From DATFXM01 sp035315885 (GTDB lineage Bacteria > Acidobacteriota > Blastocatellia > UBA7656), in the NCBI GenBank assembly GCA_035315885.1, contig DATFXM010000169.1, forward strand, positions 1 through 22,249: DNA of 22,249 nucleotides. Reading direction: 5' to 3'. Within the stretch, counting starts at the first letter, position 1. Each line of letters starts with the position of its first letter. The position numbers and the translations under genes were made by a program. Below, piece by piece: positions 13,947 through 22,035 of the stretch. The notes under the pieces were generated by a model, which did no database searches, had not been told where the DNA came from, and saw only the letters and a program-made list of their open reading frames with translations.

Positions 13947-16467
13947 ATGACACCATCCGCGACTCAGTAGGCTCCACGCCCGCCGAATGGAGCTTCTGAG
14001 TCGTCCTTCCTTTCCGCGCGGCTACCGCAATCGCGTGAAGCAGATCGTCAACCGTCTGCCCTTCCTTACACTCTTGAACCGAATAGCGCAGCCGCACCCT
14101 CGCGTACTCCTCCGGCCGCGCCTCGACTGACAGGCAGTCGATCTCGTTTCGCAGAATCTCACCGAGCTTTGCTGCCTCGCCGGGCTCGCAGTTTCTCAGC
14201 ACGCATATGAATTCGTCTCCGGCCACTCTGCCCAACAACCCGGTGTCGCCCACCAGATTGCGCAGCACTCCCGCCGCCTCCGTCAGAACCCGGTCGCCAG
14301 CCTGATAACCGTACGATTCATTCACCGCGCGCAAGCCTTCCAAACCCAGACAAAGTACCACCACCGGCTCGTTCCGGCCTTTTGCTTCGCCCAGTTGCTG
14401 ATCGAACCTCGCATAGAGCGCTGGTCCGGTCGGAAGGCCAGTCAAGCCGTCGCAGGAGGTGTTCGCTTTGGTCTGTTCAAACAGCATCGCGTGTTGAAGC
14501 GCGGTTGAAGCCAGCCGCGACACCGACTCTAACAAATGCAGTTGCGCGCTGCTGTAGGCCTCGACTTCCGCCGAATACAACGCCAGCGCCCCGATCGTCT
14601 TGTCCCCGTTTGTCAGTGGATAAACCGCGGCAGTCCGGCTCGCGCACTCCGGGTCGCCGAGAAATTCGTTCAGGTCGAGCATCGCATCTGTGTTGCACAT
14701 CGGGCGGCCGTTGATGATCACCCATCCGGCGATTCCCCGCCCCGCGCCGAGGCTTCTGCCCTTAATCGACTCGGCATTCTTGCCAAATGCAAACGCGGCG
14801 AATGCGGAATCGTCACGCTCTCGGCGCATGTAGAACACGCAGTCTGTAAACGGGAGCATTCGCTCGATCCGGCTTACCGTCAACGCGATGACATCGCTCA
14901 CTTCGAGCCGAGCACTGAGGTGCTGAGCCATCTCGTAGAGAGATGCCACCTCGACGTGAGCGGCATGGATTTGTTTGATGTACTCCGGCGGATCGCTCGC
15001 GGCCTGCTCCAGTCCGGCTGCGGGCACTGCGTGCGCGGCGCTCTCCGATAGTCCGGCTTGTCTACCTGCCGCGAAAGCGGGTTGGGCAGCCGCCTTATGC
15101 TCCGCGATCTCGCGTTCGTAAACGGAAAGATTCTCCAAAAACGCCCTGACCACCGCCGGATCGAACTGCGTCCCCGCATTCTCGCTCAGAAATGCACACG
15201 CCTGATCGCGCGTCATTCCTTTTCTGTACTGCCGGTCTTCCCTGACGGCGTCGAAACAATCGACGACTGTCAATATTCGCGCCGTGAGAGGGATCTGATC
15301 GCCGGCCTTGCCGTCGGGATAGCCTCGCCCGTCCCATCGCTCGTGATGATGGCGGACGATCGGAACCACTGGATAAGGAAAGTTGACTCTCTCCATTATC
15401 TGCGCGCCGACCACCGTGTGAATCTTCATCTTCTCGAACTCGGCGGCGCTGAGCTTGCCGGGCTTGTTGAGGATATAGTCGGGAACAGCAATTTTTCCGA
15501 CGTCGTGCAGCAAAGCCCCGGCTCTAAGCGCTTCGATCTCGGGCTCTCCCAAACCGAAATGTCTCGCGAGTCCCGTAGCGTAGACCCTGACCCTGTAAAC
15601 GTGGTCGTGGGTGATTTCGTCCTTGGCATTTATCGCGGTAGCCAGAGCCTCAACCGTGGCGAGGTGAACTTCGCTTATGCGCTCGCTCGCTTTGGCTCTC
15701 TCGTCTGCCTGCTTGAAATAGTAATGACTGGTCGCAAACACAATCGCTACCAGCGGCGCGGCGGCAAGAAGCGCGCTCAACCCATACTGAGTAATCGACA
15801 AATAAACGAGGCCCGCCGCCGAAGCGCTCGCAAGGCTCGTCAGGCTTGCCCAGCAGTAGTTCGACCACCAGAGCGAAATCAGCCTCTTCTGTTGCTTCAG
15901 CGCGTACAACCCGGAAGTCAAAAGCGAATTCAGCAGAAAGTGAGCCAGCGAAAACAACAGCAGCGTGCCGATGAGGGTTGCGGTCGAGTCCAGCCGGTGT
16001 TCTTTTAACCAGCGATCGCCAAAGCTAAAGCATTCAGCCGAGATCAGTATGGAGATCGTCATCAGCGCGGGACTACCAATTCTGCTGGTCCAGCGCCGAG
16101 ACGTACGATAGGAACCCGCAAATGCATCGGTCGCAGCCACCAACACCGCCGCCGGCGGTCCCCACATAAGAGCGGACAAAAATATGAAGATGTCGCCAGG
16201 TGTGATCGAGGTTATCGTTCCCGGAATTCTTATCGGTCTGAGGCCGGCCAGAAAGACCACAGCCATCAGCGAGGCTATTCCCAGCAGATTATTTGCTGCG
16301 CAGAGAACTACGACGATCGACCAGCACAGAGCCAGCGCGCCCACCGAGGTCGCCGCAAGCCAATACAACCGCGCGGCGCGGTTGTAGTCGGACATGTCGA
16401 TGACCGGTTTCCTTAGTTCCATCGAATGACGGACGAATGACAGCGGAGGGAAACGATCAGGGCTCAC
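13945..16467 (-). CDS. Membrane HD-GYP phosphodiesterase with GAF and degenerate GGDEF domains
   Basis: An 840-residue protein. Residues about 32-250 contain roughly seven membrane segments, an integral sensory domain. An HD-GYP domain follows (about 263-445) with HD (321-322), KPGKLS, HHHERWDGRGYPDG (373-386) and DCFDAV, so cyclic-di-GMP hydrolysis is expected. A GAF-like domain (about 510-660) comes next, then a GGDEF-like domain (about 665-825) with AGDEF (749-753). In the latter, the first aspartate of the usual DLDGFK metal site is G708 (GLEGLR), and LPNR is LPTG, so diguanylate cyclase activity is doubtful and a GTP-sensing role is possible. The GTG at 16467 overlaps the subtilase stop by 11 bp, implying coupling; ATG codons at 16422 and 16395 are alternatives. 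The stop lies in a repeat. Confidence 0.9.
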   Translation of the reverse strand: MSPDRFPPLSFVRHSMELRKPVIDMSDYNRAARLYWLAATSVGALALCWSIVVVLCAANNLLGIASLMAVVFLAGLRPIRIPGTITSITPGDIFIFLSALMWGPPAAVLVAATDAFAGSYRTSRRWTSRIGSPALMTISILISAECFSFGDRWLKEHRLDSTATLIGTLLLFSLAHFLLNSLLTSGLYALKQQKRLISLWWSNYCWASLTSLASASAAGLVYLSITQYGLSALLAAAPLVAIVFATSHYYFKQADERAKASERISEVHLATVEALATAINAKDEITHDHVYRVRVYATGLARHFGLGEPEIEALRAGALLHDVGKIAVPDYILNKPGKLSAAEFEKMKIHTVVGAQIMERVNFPYPVVPIVRHHHERWDGRGYPDGKAGDQIPLTARILTVVDCFDAVREDRQYRKGMTRDQACAFLSENAGTQFDPAVVRAFLENLSVYEREIAEHKAAAQPAFAAGRQAGLSESAAHAVPAAGLEQAASDPPEYIKQIHAAHVEVASLYEMAQHLSARLEVSDVIALTVSRIERMLPFTDCVFYMRRERDDSAFAAFAFGKNAESIKGRSLGAGRGIAGWVIINGRPMCNTDAMLDLNEFLGDPECASRTAAVYPLTNGDKTIGALALYSAEVEAYSSAQLHLLESVSRLASTALQHAMLFEQTKANTSCDGLTGLPTGPALYARFDQQLGEAKGRNEPVVVLCLGLEGLRAVNESYGYQAGDRVLTEAAGVLRNLVGDTGLLGRVAGDEFICVLRNCEPGEAAKLGEILRNEIDCLSVEARPEEYARVRLRYSVQECKEGQTVDDLLHAIAVAARKGRTTQKLHSAGVEPTESRMVS

Positions 16468-18547
16468 CCTGATTGCACGACTCGCTCAAGACGATTCCCT
16501 CGCTGAGTACGATGCCCTCGCTGAGGATAATACCTTCGCTCAGTACTATGCCTTCGCTTAGAACTATTCCTTCGCTGAGGACTATACCTTCGCTCAGAAC
16601 TATTCCTTCGCTGAGAACTATGCCTTCGCTCAGAACTATTCCTTCGCTGAGGACGATACCCATCCCGGCGGCGATGCCGCTCGCCAGCGCCGAGCCTGTA
16701 GTGAAGATGCCGCTGGACGACGCCACGACGTCGGCGTCTGTAACTCCGGAGGTGATCAGTTTCGCACTAATCACCGGTGCGCTGTTCAGGGTTACATCAT
16801 CGCGCACCCAAACGAGCGCGGGGTTGTAGATGGCTTGATACCGCCGGAACAGTTCCGGCCCCGCAAGAATGTGAGAGCCTCCGGCGAAAACGTAGCCGCC
16901 CCACGAAAAGGCAGTGCCCGAAACAGTCGAGGAAGGAGCAGGCATCGAAGCGCCGCCTCTCAGCAGGGCATCGCCTACCCGAATCGTGTTCCGCGACACC
17001 GCGGTAGAAACATCGGTGCGAATGACACCCGCAAGCCTGACCGCGCCTTCTATGTTCAGAAGTCCCGCGCCCTGCTGACAGATGTTTTGACCCGCAAGCT
17101 GTTGCGAGGTGTATTGGAGAATCGCCTTGATGAGGGGAGGCGTAAGACCGGGGTTCTTCTCGAGCAAGAGTGCGGCTGCCCCGGCCACAACGGGAGAGGC
17201 AACGGAGCTTCCGCTCAATTGCATGAAGCCGGCTGAGCCGGAGCCGCTTACATGCAGTTGAGGATAATTCGCGACCAGCCAGTTTCCTTGCGATTCAGCG
17301 GCTACGATGCGGTTGCCCGGCGCTACAAGGTCAGGCTTCAGCAGGTTGTCGTAGGTCCTGACTCCCGATTGGTCGACGCTGCTTCCTCGTGTCGGACCTC
17401 GCGAGGAAAAATAGGTGATCGTATCGTCACTTCGGCCATTGGTCTGATGGGTATTGACCGCTCCCACGGTTATTACCGTCGGATCGTCTCCGGGAGCGGC
17501 GATGCTGCCGTAACGCTCGAGCCCATTCTGCGCGAGTCCAAAATTGCCCGCAGCGGCGACTACGACTATTCCAGCGGCTACGGCGCTTCGAGCTGCGCGA
17601 CAGAGTGGATCGGTCTCCCAGGACTCGGCCGATGCAGCACCGAGGCTCAGGTTCATCACTTTTATGTTCTTAAGTGCGCGGTTCTGAATACACCAGTCGA
17701 TGCCGGCAATGACGTCACTCGTCTGCCCGAGTCCGCGCCCGTCGAGAACTCGCACATCGATGAGACTGGCGCCCGGTGCAATCCCGTTTCTTCCGCTTGC
17801 CGCTCCGGCCGCGGTCGCGGCTACGTGAGTTCCGTGACCGTAGCCGTCTTTATTACCACCGACCAGCGTCCCCACGCTGGGCAGCAACGCGCCGGCAAGC
17901 GAGCCGACGACTCCTAACAGACCTTCGACGAGTTGAAGATGCGTGTTGCTGGAGACGATGTCCGTAGACGCGGTCACTCGAGATGAGAGTCCCAGCAAGC
18001 CCGCCGCAAATTCGCTGTGACCGTTCATTATTCCGGAGTCAAGTATCGCTATGGCTATCCCGCTTCCGTCCAGACCGCCCGGTACTGAGTTTCTGACGAG
18101 GTCTGCCCCGGTTGCGGCTTCAAGATGACTTGCGCTTTGCTGGGACAGATGGTCAGCCGAGATCCGCTCCACATCCGAGCGCGCCGCGATTGTCAGCAGT
18201 GAACTCTTCGGCAGTTCGGCGAGGAAACCGTTTATCGAACTGAACTGATGTACAACGCTACCACCCGAGGCCGTGATTGCGGTCAGGAGTGCCGCCGGAA
18301 CCGCGCCGGTGCTCTGCACAAGCACTCGCAGCTTTCCTGTCCAGGGGTCAGACCAGACGGTGAAGTCGTTACTGTTGAGCGCGGCTTTGAGCGGCGCGGA
18401 AAGCTTGCTTGCCGGCGCGACATTCGGGAGCGATTGCGCCGAGCCGGCCACAGGCAAACAGGTTCCCAGCAGCGCCACAATCACTGTGGCCATCACTACC
18501 CTGACCGCTAATGCTTTTCGTCTAGTTCTATTCGTGAGGTTCAACAT
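16457..18547 (-). CDS. Secreted S8 (subtilisin-family) serine peptidase with C-terminal GIVLSE repeats
   Basis: A 696-residue protein. It has a signal peptide (about 1-37, ending AGSA-Q), an I9-type inhibitor prodomain (about 70-135, LRVLVQSTGAVPAALLTAIT to DVERISADH), and a subtilase domain (about 150-510). The triad is D170 (AILDSG), H238 (GHGTH) and S448 (SGSSVASP, where GTSMASP is usual); the oxyanion Asn is N335 (AAAGN). A domain of about 120 residues (about 510-629) follows, then ten copies of the hexapeptide GIVLSE (630-689; one is GIILSE) and a 7-residue tail, SCNQGEP. The peptidase should act outside the cytoplasm after prodomain removal. The function of the repeat is unknown: it could be an assembly or attachment module. 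The downstream HD-GYP gene overlaps by 11 bp. The start has only a weak AAGG just before the ATG at 18547. Confidence 0.93.
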   Translation of the reverse strand: MLNLTNRTRRKALAVRVVMATVIVALLGTCLPVAGSAQSLPNVAPASKLSAPLKAALNSNDFTVWSDPWTGKLRVLVQSTGAVPAALLTAITASGGSVVHQFSSINGFLAELPKSSLLTIAARSDVERISADHLSQQSASHLEAATGADLVRNSVPGGLDGSGIAIAILDSGIMNGHSEFAAGLLGLSSRVTASTDIVSSNTHLQLVEGLLGVVGSLAGALLPSVGTLVGGNKDGYGHGTHVAATAAGAASGRNGIAPGASLIDVRVLDGRGLGQTSDVIAGIDWCIQNRALKNIKVMNLSLGAASAESWETDPLCRAARSAVAAGIVVVAAAGNFGLAQNGLERYGSIAAPGDDPTVITVGAVNTHQTNGRSDDTITYFSSRGPTRGSSVDQSGVRTYDNLLKPDLVAPGNRIVAAESQGNWLVANYPQLHVSGSGSAGFMQLSGSSVASPVVAGAAALLLEKNPGLTPPLIKAILQYTSQQLAGQNICQQGAGLLNIEGAVRLAGVIRTDVSTAVSRNTIRVGDALLRGGASMPAPSSTVSGTAFSWGGYVFAGGSHILAGPELFRRYQAIYNPALVWVRDDVTLNSAPVISAKLITSGVTDADVVASSSGIFTTGSALASGIAAGMGIVLSEGIVLSEGIVLSEGIVLSEGIVLSEGIVLSEGIVLSEGIILSEGIVLSEGIVLSESCNQGEP
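16481..16660 (-). repeat. Ten 18-bp coding repeats (GIVLSE)
   Basis: Ten contiguous 18-bp units in frame within the subtilase gene. Units differ at third codon positions: Gly uses GGA/GGC/GGT, Ile ATA/ATC/ATT, Val GTA/GTC/GTT, Leu CTA/CTC/CTG/TTG, Glu GAA/GAG. The peptide changes only once, Val to Ile (unit at 16517-16534). The pattern points to selection on the protein rather than recent slippage. Confidence 0.95.
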
Positions 18548-18806
18548 CCTTGTTCGCTCTATTCTTCAACCCTGAGATGCTACTGCTTGAGAGAAATCGG
18601 TTTCGGATTGGCAAGCGCAATGCCGCCGACTATTGATGAGCTTCATCGAGCTCAAACTCCGAAATAAAACAACGTTAGCCGGGAGAGCTGCGCCCTGCCG
18701 CAATGCGGGTGCAGTCATTCTGCTCGCGAAAGAAAGTCAGGATGACTGCGCCGTGTCAAAGCTGAGTCATCGTCTGATAGAGTGGCCCAGAAAGGGAGGT
18801 GATGTT

Positions 18807-19256
18807 ATGGAGGAAGTAAACTTAGAAGAGTTGCTTCAGGTGGCAATCGAAGAGGCACAACAGGGTTCATCGGAAGGCGGCATTCCAATCGGCGCAGCGC
18901 TGTTCGATGCGAACGGGAATTTGCTCGGTCGCGGGCACAACAGGCGAGTTCAGCAGGGCGATCCTTCGATGCACGCGGAGACGGACGCATTCAGAAACGC
19001 AGGACGGCAGCTTTCTTACAAACACACGATTATGGCTACGACTCTCGCGCCGTGCTGGTACTGCAGCGGGCTTGTCCGGCAATTCAAGATCGGAACCGTG
19101 GTAGTGGGCGAGTCTGCCACCTTCAAGGGAGGTATCGACTGGTTGAGAGACAACGGCGTGAGGGTCGTGGACCTGCAATCGGACGTATGCCGTACGATGC
19201 TCAATGACTACATCACTGCGCATCCGGAAATCTGGAATGAAGACATAGGAGAGTAA
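18807..19256 (+). CDS. Zinc-dependent cytosine deaminase, yeast Fcy1-like
   Basis: A 149-residue protein of the cytidine/deoxycytidylate deaminase fold. Zinc and catalytic motifs are HAE (56-58) and PCWYC (82-86). The flanks GGIPIGAALF (24-33), LGRGHNRR (40-47), VVVGESATFKGG (98-109) and the C-terminal ending WNEDIGE are, from memory, the same landmarks as in yeast cytosine deaminase Fcy1 (WFEDIGE end), rather than tRNA adenosine deaminase TadA. Expected role: cytosine to uracil plus ammonia in pyrimidine salvage, in the cytoplasm. The start at 18807 is fixed by an excellent ribosome binding site (AAGGGAGGTG, 18792-18801) and excludes the open frame extending upstream. It precedes the lactonase-ligase pair by 132 bp; shared transcription is possible, but no functional link is evident. 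A related pterin or guanine deaminase activity cannot be excluded. Confidence 0.85.
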   Translation: MEEVNLEELLQVAIEEAQQGSSEGGIPIGAALFDANGNLLGRGHNRRVQQGDPSMHAETDAFRNAGRQLSYKHTIMATTLAPCWYCSGLVRQFKIGTVVVGESATFKGGIDWLRDNGVRVVDLQSDVCRTMLNDYITAHPEIWNEDIGE

Positions 19257-19388
19257 CCTTCCGCGATGCTATAGTTCGGTACTTGCGGCGAACACCGGTT
19301 TCGGGGCCGCAACCGAGCCCAAATTCCTCGGCGCGGCGTCTCTTTCTCAAATCGGGGAATCAACTTCTCAGCCGAACGAGGTCAGGAT

Positions 19389-20366
19389 ATGACCAGCGTA
19401 AACACAGTGCGGGGACCCATCGATACCGCAAAACTCGGCACGACCCTCATGCACGAGCACATCTTCGTCCTGTCGCCCGAGATCATGCAGAACTTCCCGG
19501 AAACGTGGGGTGACGAGGAGCGGCGAATTCAAGATGCGGTCCACCGGCTTAACGAGTTGCACTCGCGTGGAGTCGACACGATCGTAGATCTGACGGTGAT
19601 CGGTCTTGGCCGTTACATCCCCAGAGTGCAGAGAGTCGCATCTCAGACTGAGCTTAACATCGTGGTCGCGACGGGCATTTACACTTACAACGACGTGCCG
19701 ATGTACTTTCATTTTCAAGGGCCTGGCACTGACATTGGGGGACCGGAGTTCATGGTGGACATGTTCGTTCGGGATATTGTGGAGGGCATTGGAGACACCG
19801 GAGTAAAAGCCGCCATTCTAAAATGCGCGACCGACAAGCAGGGAGTAACTCCAGGGGTCGAACGAGTGCTTAGGGCAGTTGCGAAAGCTCACCGCGAGAC
19901 CGGTGTCCCAATCTCCACTCACACACACGCGCATACTGAGCGCGGGCGTGAGCAACAGCGCATTTTTCTTGAGGAAGGCGTAGATCTGTCCAGAGTAATA
20001 ATCGGGCACTCGGGAGACACGACCGACGTTGACTACCTTGAACAGCTTATTGAAAACGGATCCTACATCGGCATGGATCGTTTTGGCATCGACGTACTAT
20101 GTCGCTTTGAAGAGCGCGTGAACACGGTGGTGCGAATGTGTGAGCGCGGTCACGCGGATAAGATGGTCCTCTCGCATGACGCCGCTTGCTTCAACGACTG
20201 GCTTCCGGAGGCGGCGATACCCACGATCACTCCCAACTGGCACTTTCTCCACATTCATAACGACGTGATCCCCGCGTTGAAGGAGCGCGGAGTAACCGAC
20301 GCGCAAATTCAGACTATGCTGGTCGAAAACCCTCGAAAGATATTTGAACGGCAAGGAGGTTATTAG
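19389..20366 (+). CDS. Phosphotriesterase-like lactonase (PLL), mycobacterial Php type
   Basis: A 325-residue TIM-barrel amidohydrolase with a binuclear metal centre. Metal ligands: H22 and H24 (MHEH), a lysine likely carboxylated (K145 in AILKCATDK), histidines in STHTH (176-180) and IGHSGD (205-210, H207), and D264 (LSHDA). The phrases RGPIDTAKLGTTLMHEH, DTIVDLTVIGLGRYIPR and ERGHADKMVLSHDA are, from memory, close to Mycobacterium tuberculosis Php (Rv0230c). Enzymes of this group hydrolyse lactones (including acyl-homoserine lactones) well and organophosphates poorly, so lactonase is the better name. GAGG at 19378-19381, 7 nt before the ATG, supports the start. Its stop (20364-20366) directly abuts the acyl-CoA ligase start, implying a joint pathway: lactone opening, then activation of the hydroxy acid. 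Confidence 0.92.
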   Translation: MTSVNTVRGPIDTAKLGTTLMHEHIFVLSPEIMQNFPETWGDEERRIQDAVHRLNELHSRGVDTIVDLTVIGLGRYIPRVQRVASQTELNIVVATGIYTYNDVPMYFHFQGPGTDIGGPEFMVDMFVRDIVEGIGDTGVKAAILKCATDKQGVTPGVERVLRAVAKAHRETGVPISTHTHAHTERGREQQRIFLEEGVDLSRVIIGHSGDTTDVDYLEQLIENGSYIGMDRFGIDVLCRFEERVNTVVRMCERGHADKMVLSHDAACFNDWLPEAAIPTITPNWHFLHIHNDVIPALKERGVTDAQIQTMLVENPRKIFERQGGY

Positions 20367-21872
20367 ATGATACGCCCGTTCGACGGTTCAAACGTGGTTC
20401 GCACCCCTGATGGAGTATCTCGATATCAAGGCCTGCACCGATCGCTGGTCGAGATGCTTCGCGAAACCGTTGAACGCGTACCGGACAACGAGGCGCTCGT
20501 CGAGCTTGGCGGAGACAGAGTGAGCTATCGTGCGCTATGGGACCGGTCGGCTCGAGTAGCCGGAGGTTTGAAGGCGCAGGGCGTCGCTCGCGGAGATCGA
20601 GTTGCCATTAGATTGGGCAATTGCGCCAACTGGTGCATCGCTTTTTTCGGCGTACAGATGGCCGGCGCGATCGCGGTGCCGGTAAACACCCGGTTCAGCG
20701 AGAGCGAAGTCGAATACGTGATCGACGATTCGGGTTCAAGCTACGTGTTCATGCCCGGAGATCCCTTACCCGACGATCAACCAATTGTCTACGAAGGCCT
20801 CAAACAGGACGACACAGCAGCCATCTTCTATACGAGCGGAACAACAGGGTTTGCAAAAGGGGCAATGACAACTCACCAGAATTTTCTCTCGAACGCGGAG
20901 ACGTGCTTCAGGATCAACAATCTTCCGCGTGAGGGAGCGTTTCGCTCGCTTGTCTCGGTTCCGCTGTTTCACGTGACTGGCTGTAACAGCCAGTTTCTGC
21001 CGACGTGCCAGGGCGGTGGGGCAACAGTGATTATGCCGGTCTTTGAGGTACAGGCATTCCTGCGGGCTATCGTAGAGGAGCGGACCAACATGCTCGCGTC
21101 GGTACCGGCCATCTACTGGCTCGCGATCAATCAACCGAACTTCCGCACTTATGATGTGAGCGGCGTGAGCTGGCTTGCGTACGGAGGCGCGCCGATAGCT
21201 CCGGAACTGGTGGGCCGGATTATCGAAGCATTTCCCAACGCCAGAGTCGGCAACGGATTCGGGCTCACGGAGACATCGTCGGTTTCCACGTTCTTGCCGC
21301 ACGAGTACTCAAAAGTAAGGCCGGAGACCGTCGGGTTTGCGGCGCCGGTTGTCGATCTGGAACTGCTGGAGCCGGAGAAGGAGAGCGGGGTTGGCGAGCT
21401 GTTGATTCGTGGTCAGAACGTAGTGAAGGGGTACTGGAACAAACCGGAGGCGACCGCCGAGACGTTCACCGATGGATGGTTACATTCCGGAGACATGGCA
21501 CGGATCGATGCCGATGGTTTCGTTCAGATCGTGGACCGGAAGAAGGACATGATCAACCGCGGGGGAGAGAACGTTTACTGCGTTGAAGTCGAGAACGCGC
21601 TGGCTGCGCATCCGGCAGTGTTTGAAGTGGCGGTGGTGGGGGTGCCCGACGAAATGATGGGAGAGAAGGTTGGGGCGATAATCGTACCGCGTCCCGGCAA
21701 AGAGGTCGAGGTGGGCGAATTGCTTGAGTTTGCCTGCCAGCTTCTCGGAGATTTCAAGGTCCCGCAGTTCGTAGTGGTTCGTCGCGATCCCTTGCCTCGC
21801 AATCCCGGCGGCAAGATATTGAAGCCTGCCCTACGAAGGGAAACGAAGTGGGGAGAGGCGGTGAGGCAGTAG
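20367..21872 (+). CDS. Acyl-CoA synthetase (AMP-forming, ANL superfamily)
   Basis: A 501-residue class I adenylate-forming ligase that activates a carboxylic acid with ATP and CoA. Motifs: P-loop YTSGTTGFAKG (155-165), YGGAPI, GFGLTETSS, HSGDMARIDADGF, the hinge DRKKDMINRGGENV, and the C-terminal catalytic lysine in NPGGKILKP (K483). The segment before the P-loop is short. The acyl specificity cannot be read, though the coupled upstream lactonase suggests a medium-chain hydroxy acid. The ATG follows the lactonase stop with no gap, and AAGGAGG (20353-20359) inside the lactonase's last codons supplies a strong ribosome binding site, so translation is coupled. The stop codon TAG (21870-21872) lies inside the left arm of a GGCAGTA heptamer hairpin, so the final residues were probably set by the repeat. 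Confidence 0.93.
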   Translation: MIRPFDGSNVVRTPDGVSRYQGLHRSLVEMLRETVERVPDNEALVELGGDRVSYRALWDRSARVAGGLKAQGVARGDRVAIRLGNCANWCIAFFGVQMAGAIAVPVNTRFSESEVEYVIDDSGSSYVFMPGDPLPDDQPIVYEGLKQDDTAAIFYTSGTTGFAKGAMTTHQNFLSNAETCFRINNLPREGAFRSLVSVPLFHVTGCNSQFLPTCQGGGATVIMPVFEVQAFLRAIVEERTNMLASVPAIYWLAINQPNFRTYDVSGVSWLAYGGAPIAPELVGRIIEAFPNARVGNGFGLTETSSVSTFLPHEYSKVRPETVGFAAPVVDLELLEPEKESGVGELLIRGQNVVKGYWNKPEATAETFTDGWLHSGDMARIDADGFVQIVDRKKDMINRGGENVYCVEVENALAAHPAVFEVAVVGVPDEMMGEKVGAIIVPRPGKEVEVGELLEFACQLLGDFKVPQFVVVRRDPLPRNPGGKILKPALRRETKWGEAVRQ

Positions 21873-22018
21873 GCAGTATGCAGTAGGCCGTAGGCAGTAT
21901 GCAGCTCGAATTAGTTCTATGGCCGAGATCGAAGTCATTCTAAACGAACGCGTCGCTGACCAGCGCAAACTGCCTACTGCCTACTGCCTACTGCCTACGG
22001 CATACTGCCTACTTTTTT
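21868..22018 (+). terminator. Long GGCAGTA-heptamer hairpin followed by T6
   Basis: The left arm (21868-21903) matches the reverse complement of 21977-22012 at 33 of 36 positions; both are runs of GGCAGTA-type heptamers. The loop is about 73 nt (extra heptamers at 21970-21976 belong to the right array). TTTTTT (22013-22018) follows the stem, so it has the form of an intrinsic terminator for the lactonase-ligase operon. The ligase stop codon lies in the left arm. The loop (21904-21969) shows no ORF or known motif. Confidence 0.65.
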
Positions 22019-22035
22019 AAGAAACGGAGAACGTG

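Noticed and set aside
13548..13970. Several open frames of 60-105 codons in the repeat island
   Set aside because: They translate the palindromes and heptamers (for example NPEGVASSSPGLPSTATLG and a TQH/PST-rich run) in many frames on both strands. They are typical repeat artefacts.
16481..16660. CRISPR or minisatellite from 18-bp units
   Set aside because: Units are directly adjacent, in frame within the subtilase gene, and vary only at third codon positions, so this is a coding repeat.
19283..19388. A Tat-signal-like ARRLFLKSG stretch upstream of the lactonase gene
   Set aside because: The motif is followed by no hydrophobic core, the frame has no ribosome binding site and it runs into the lactonase gene in another frame. 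Probably chance.
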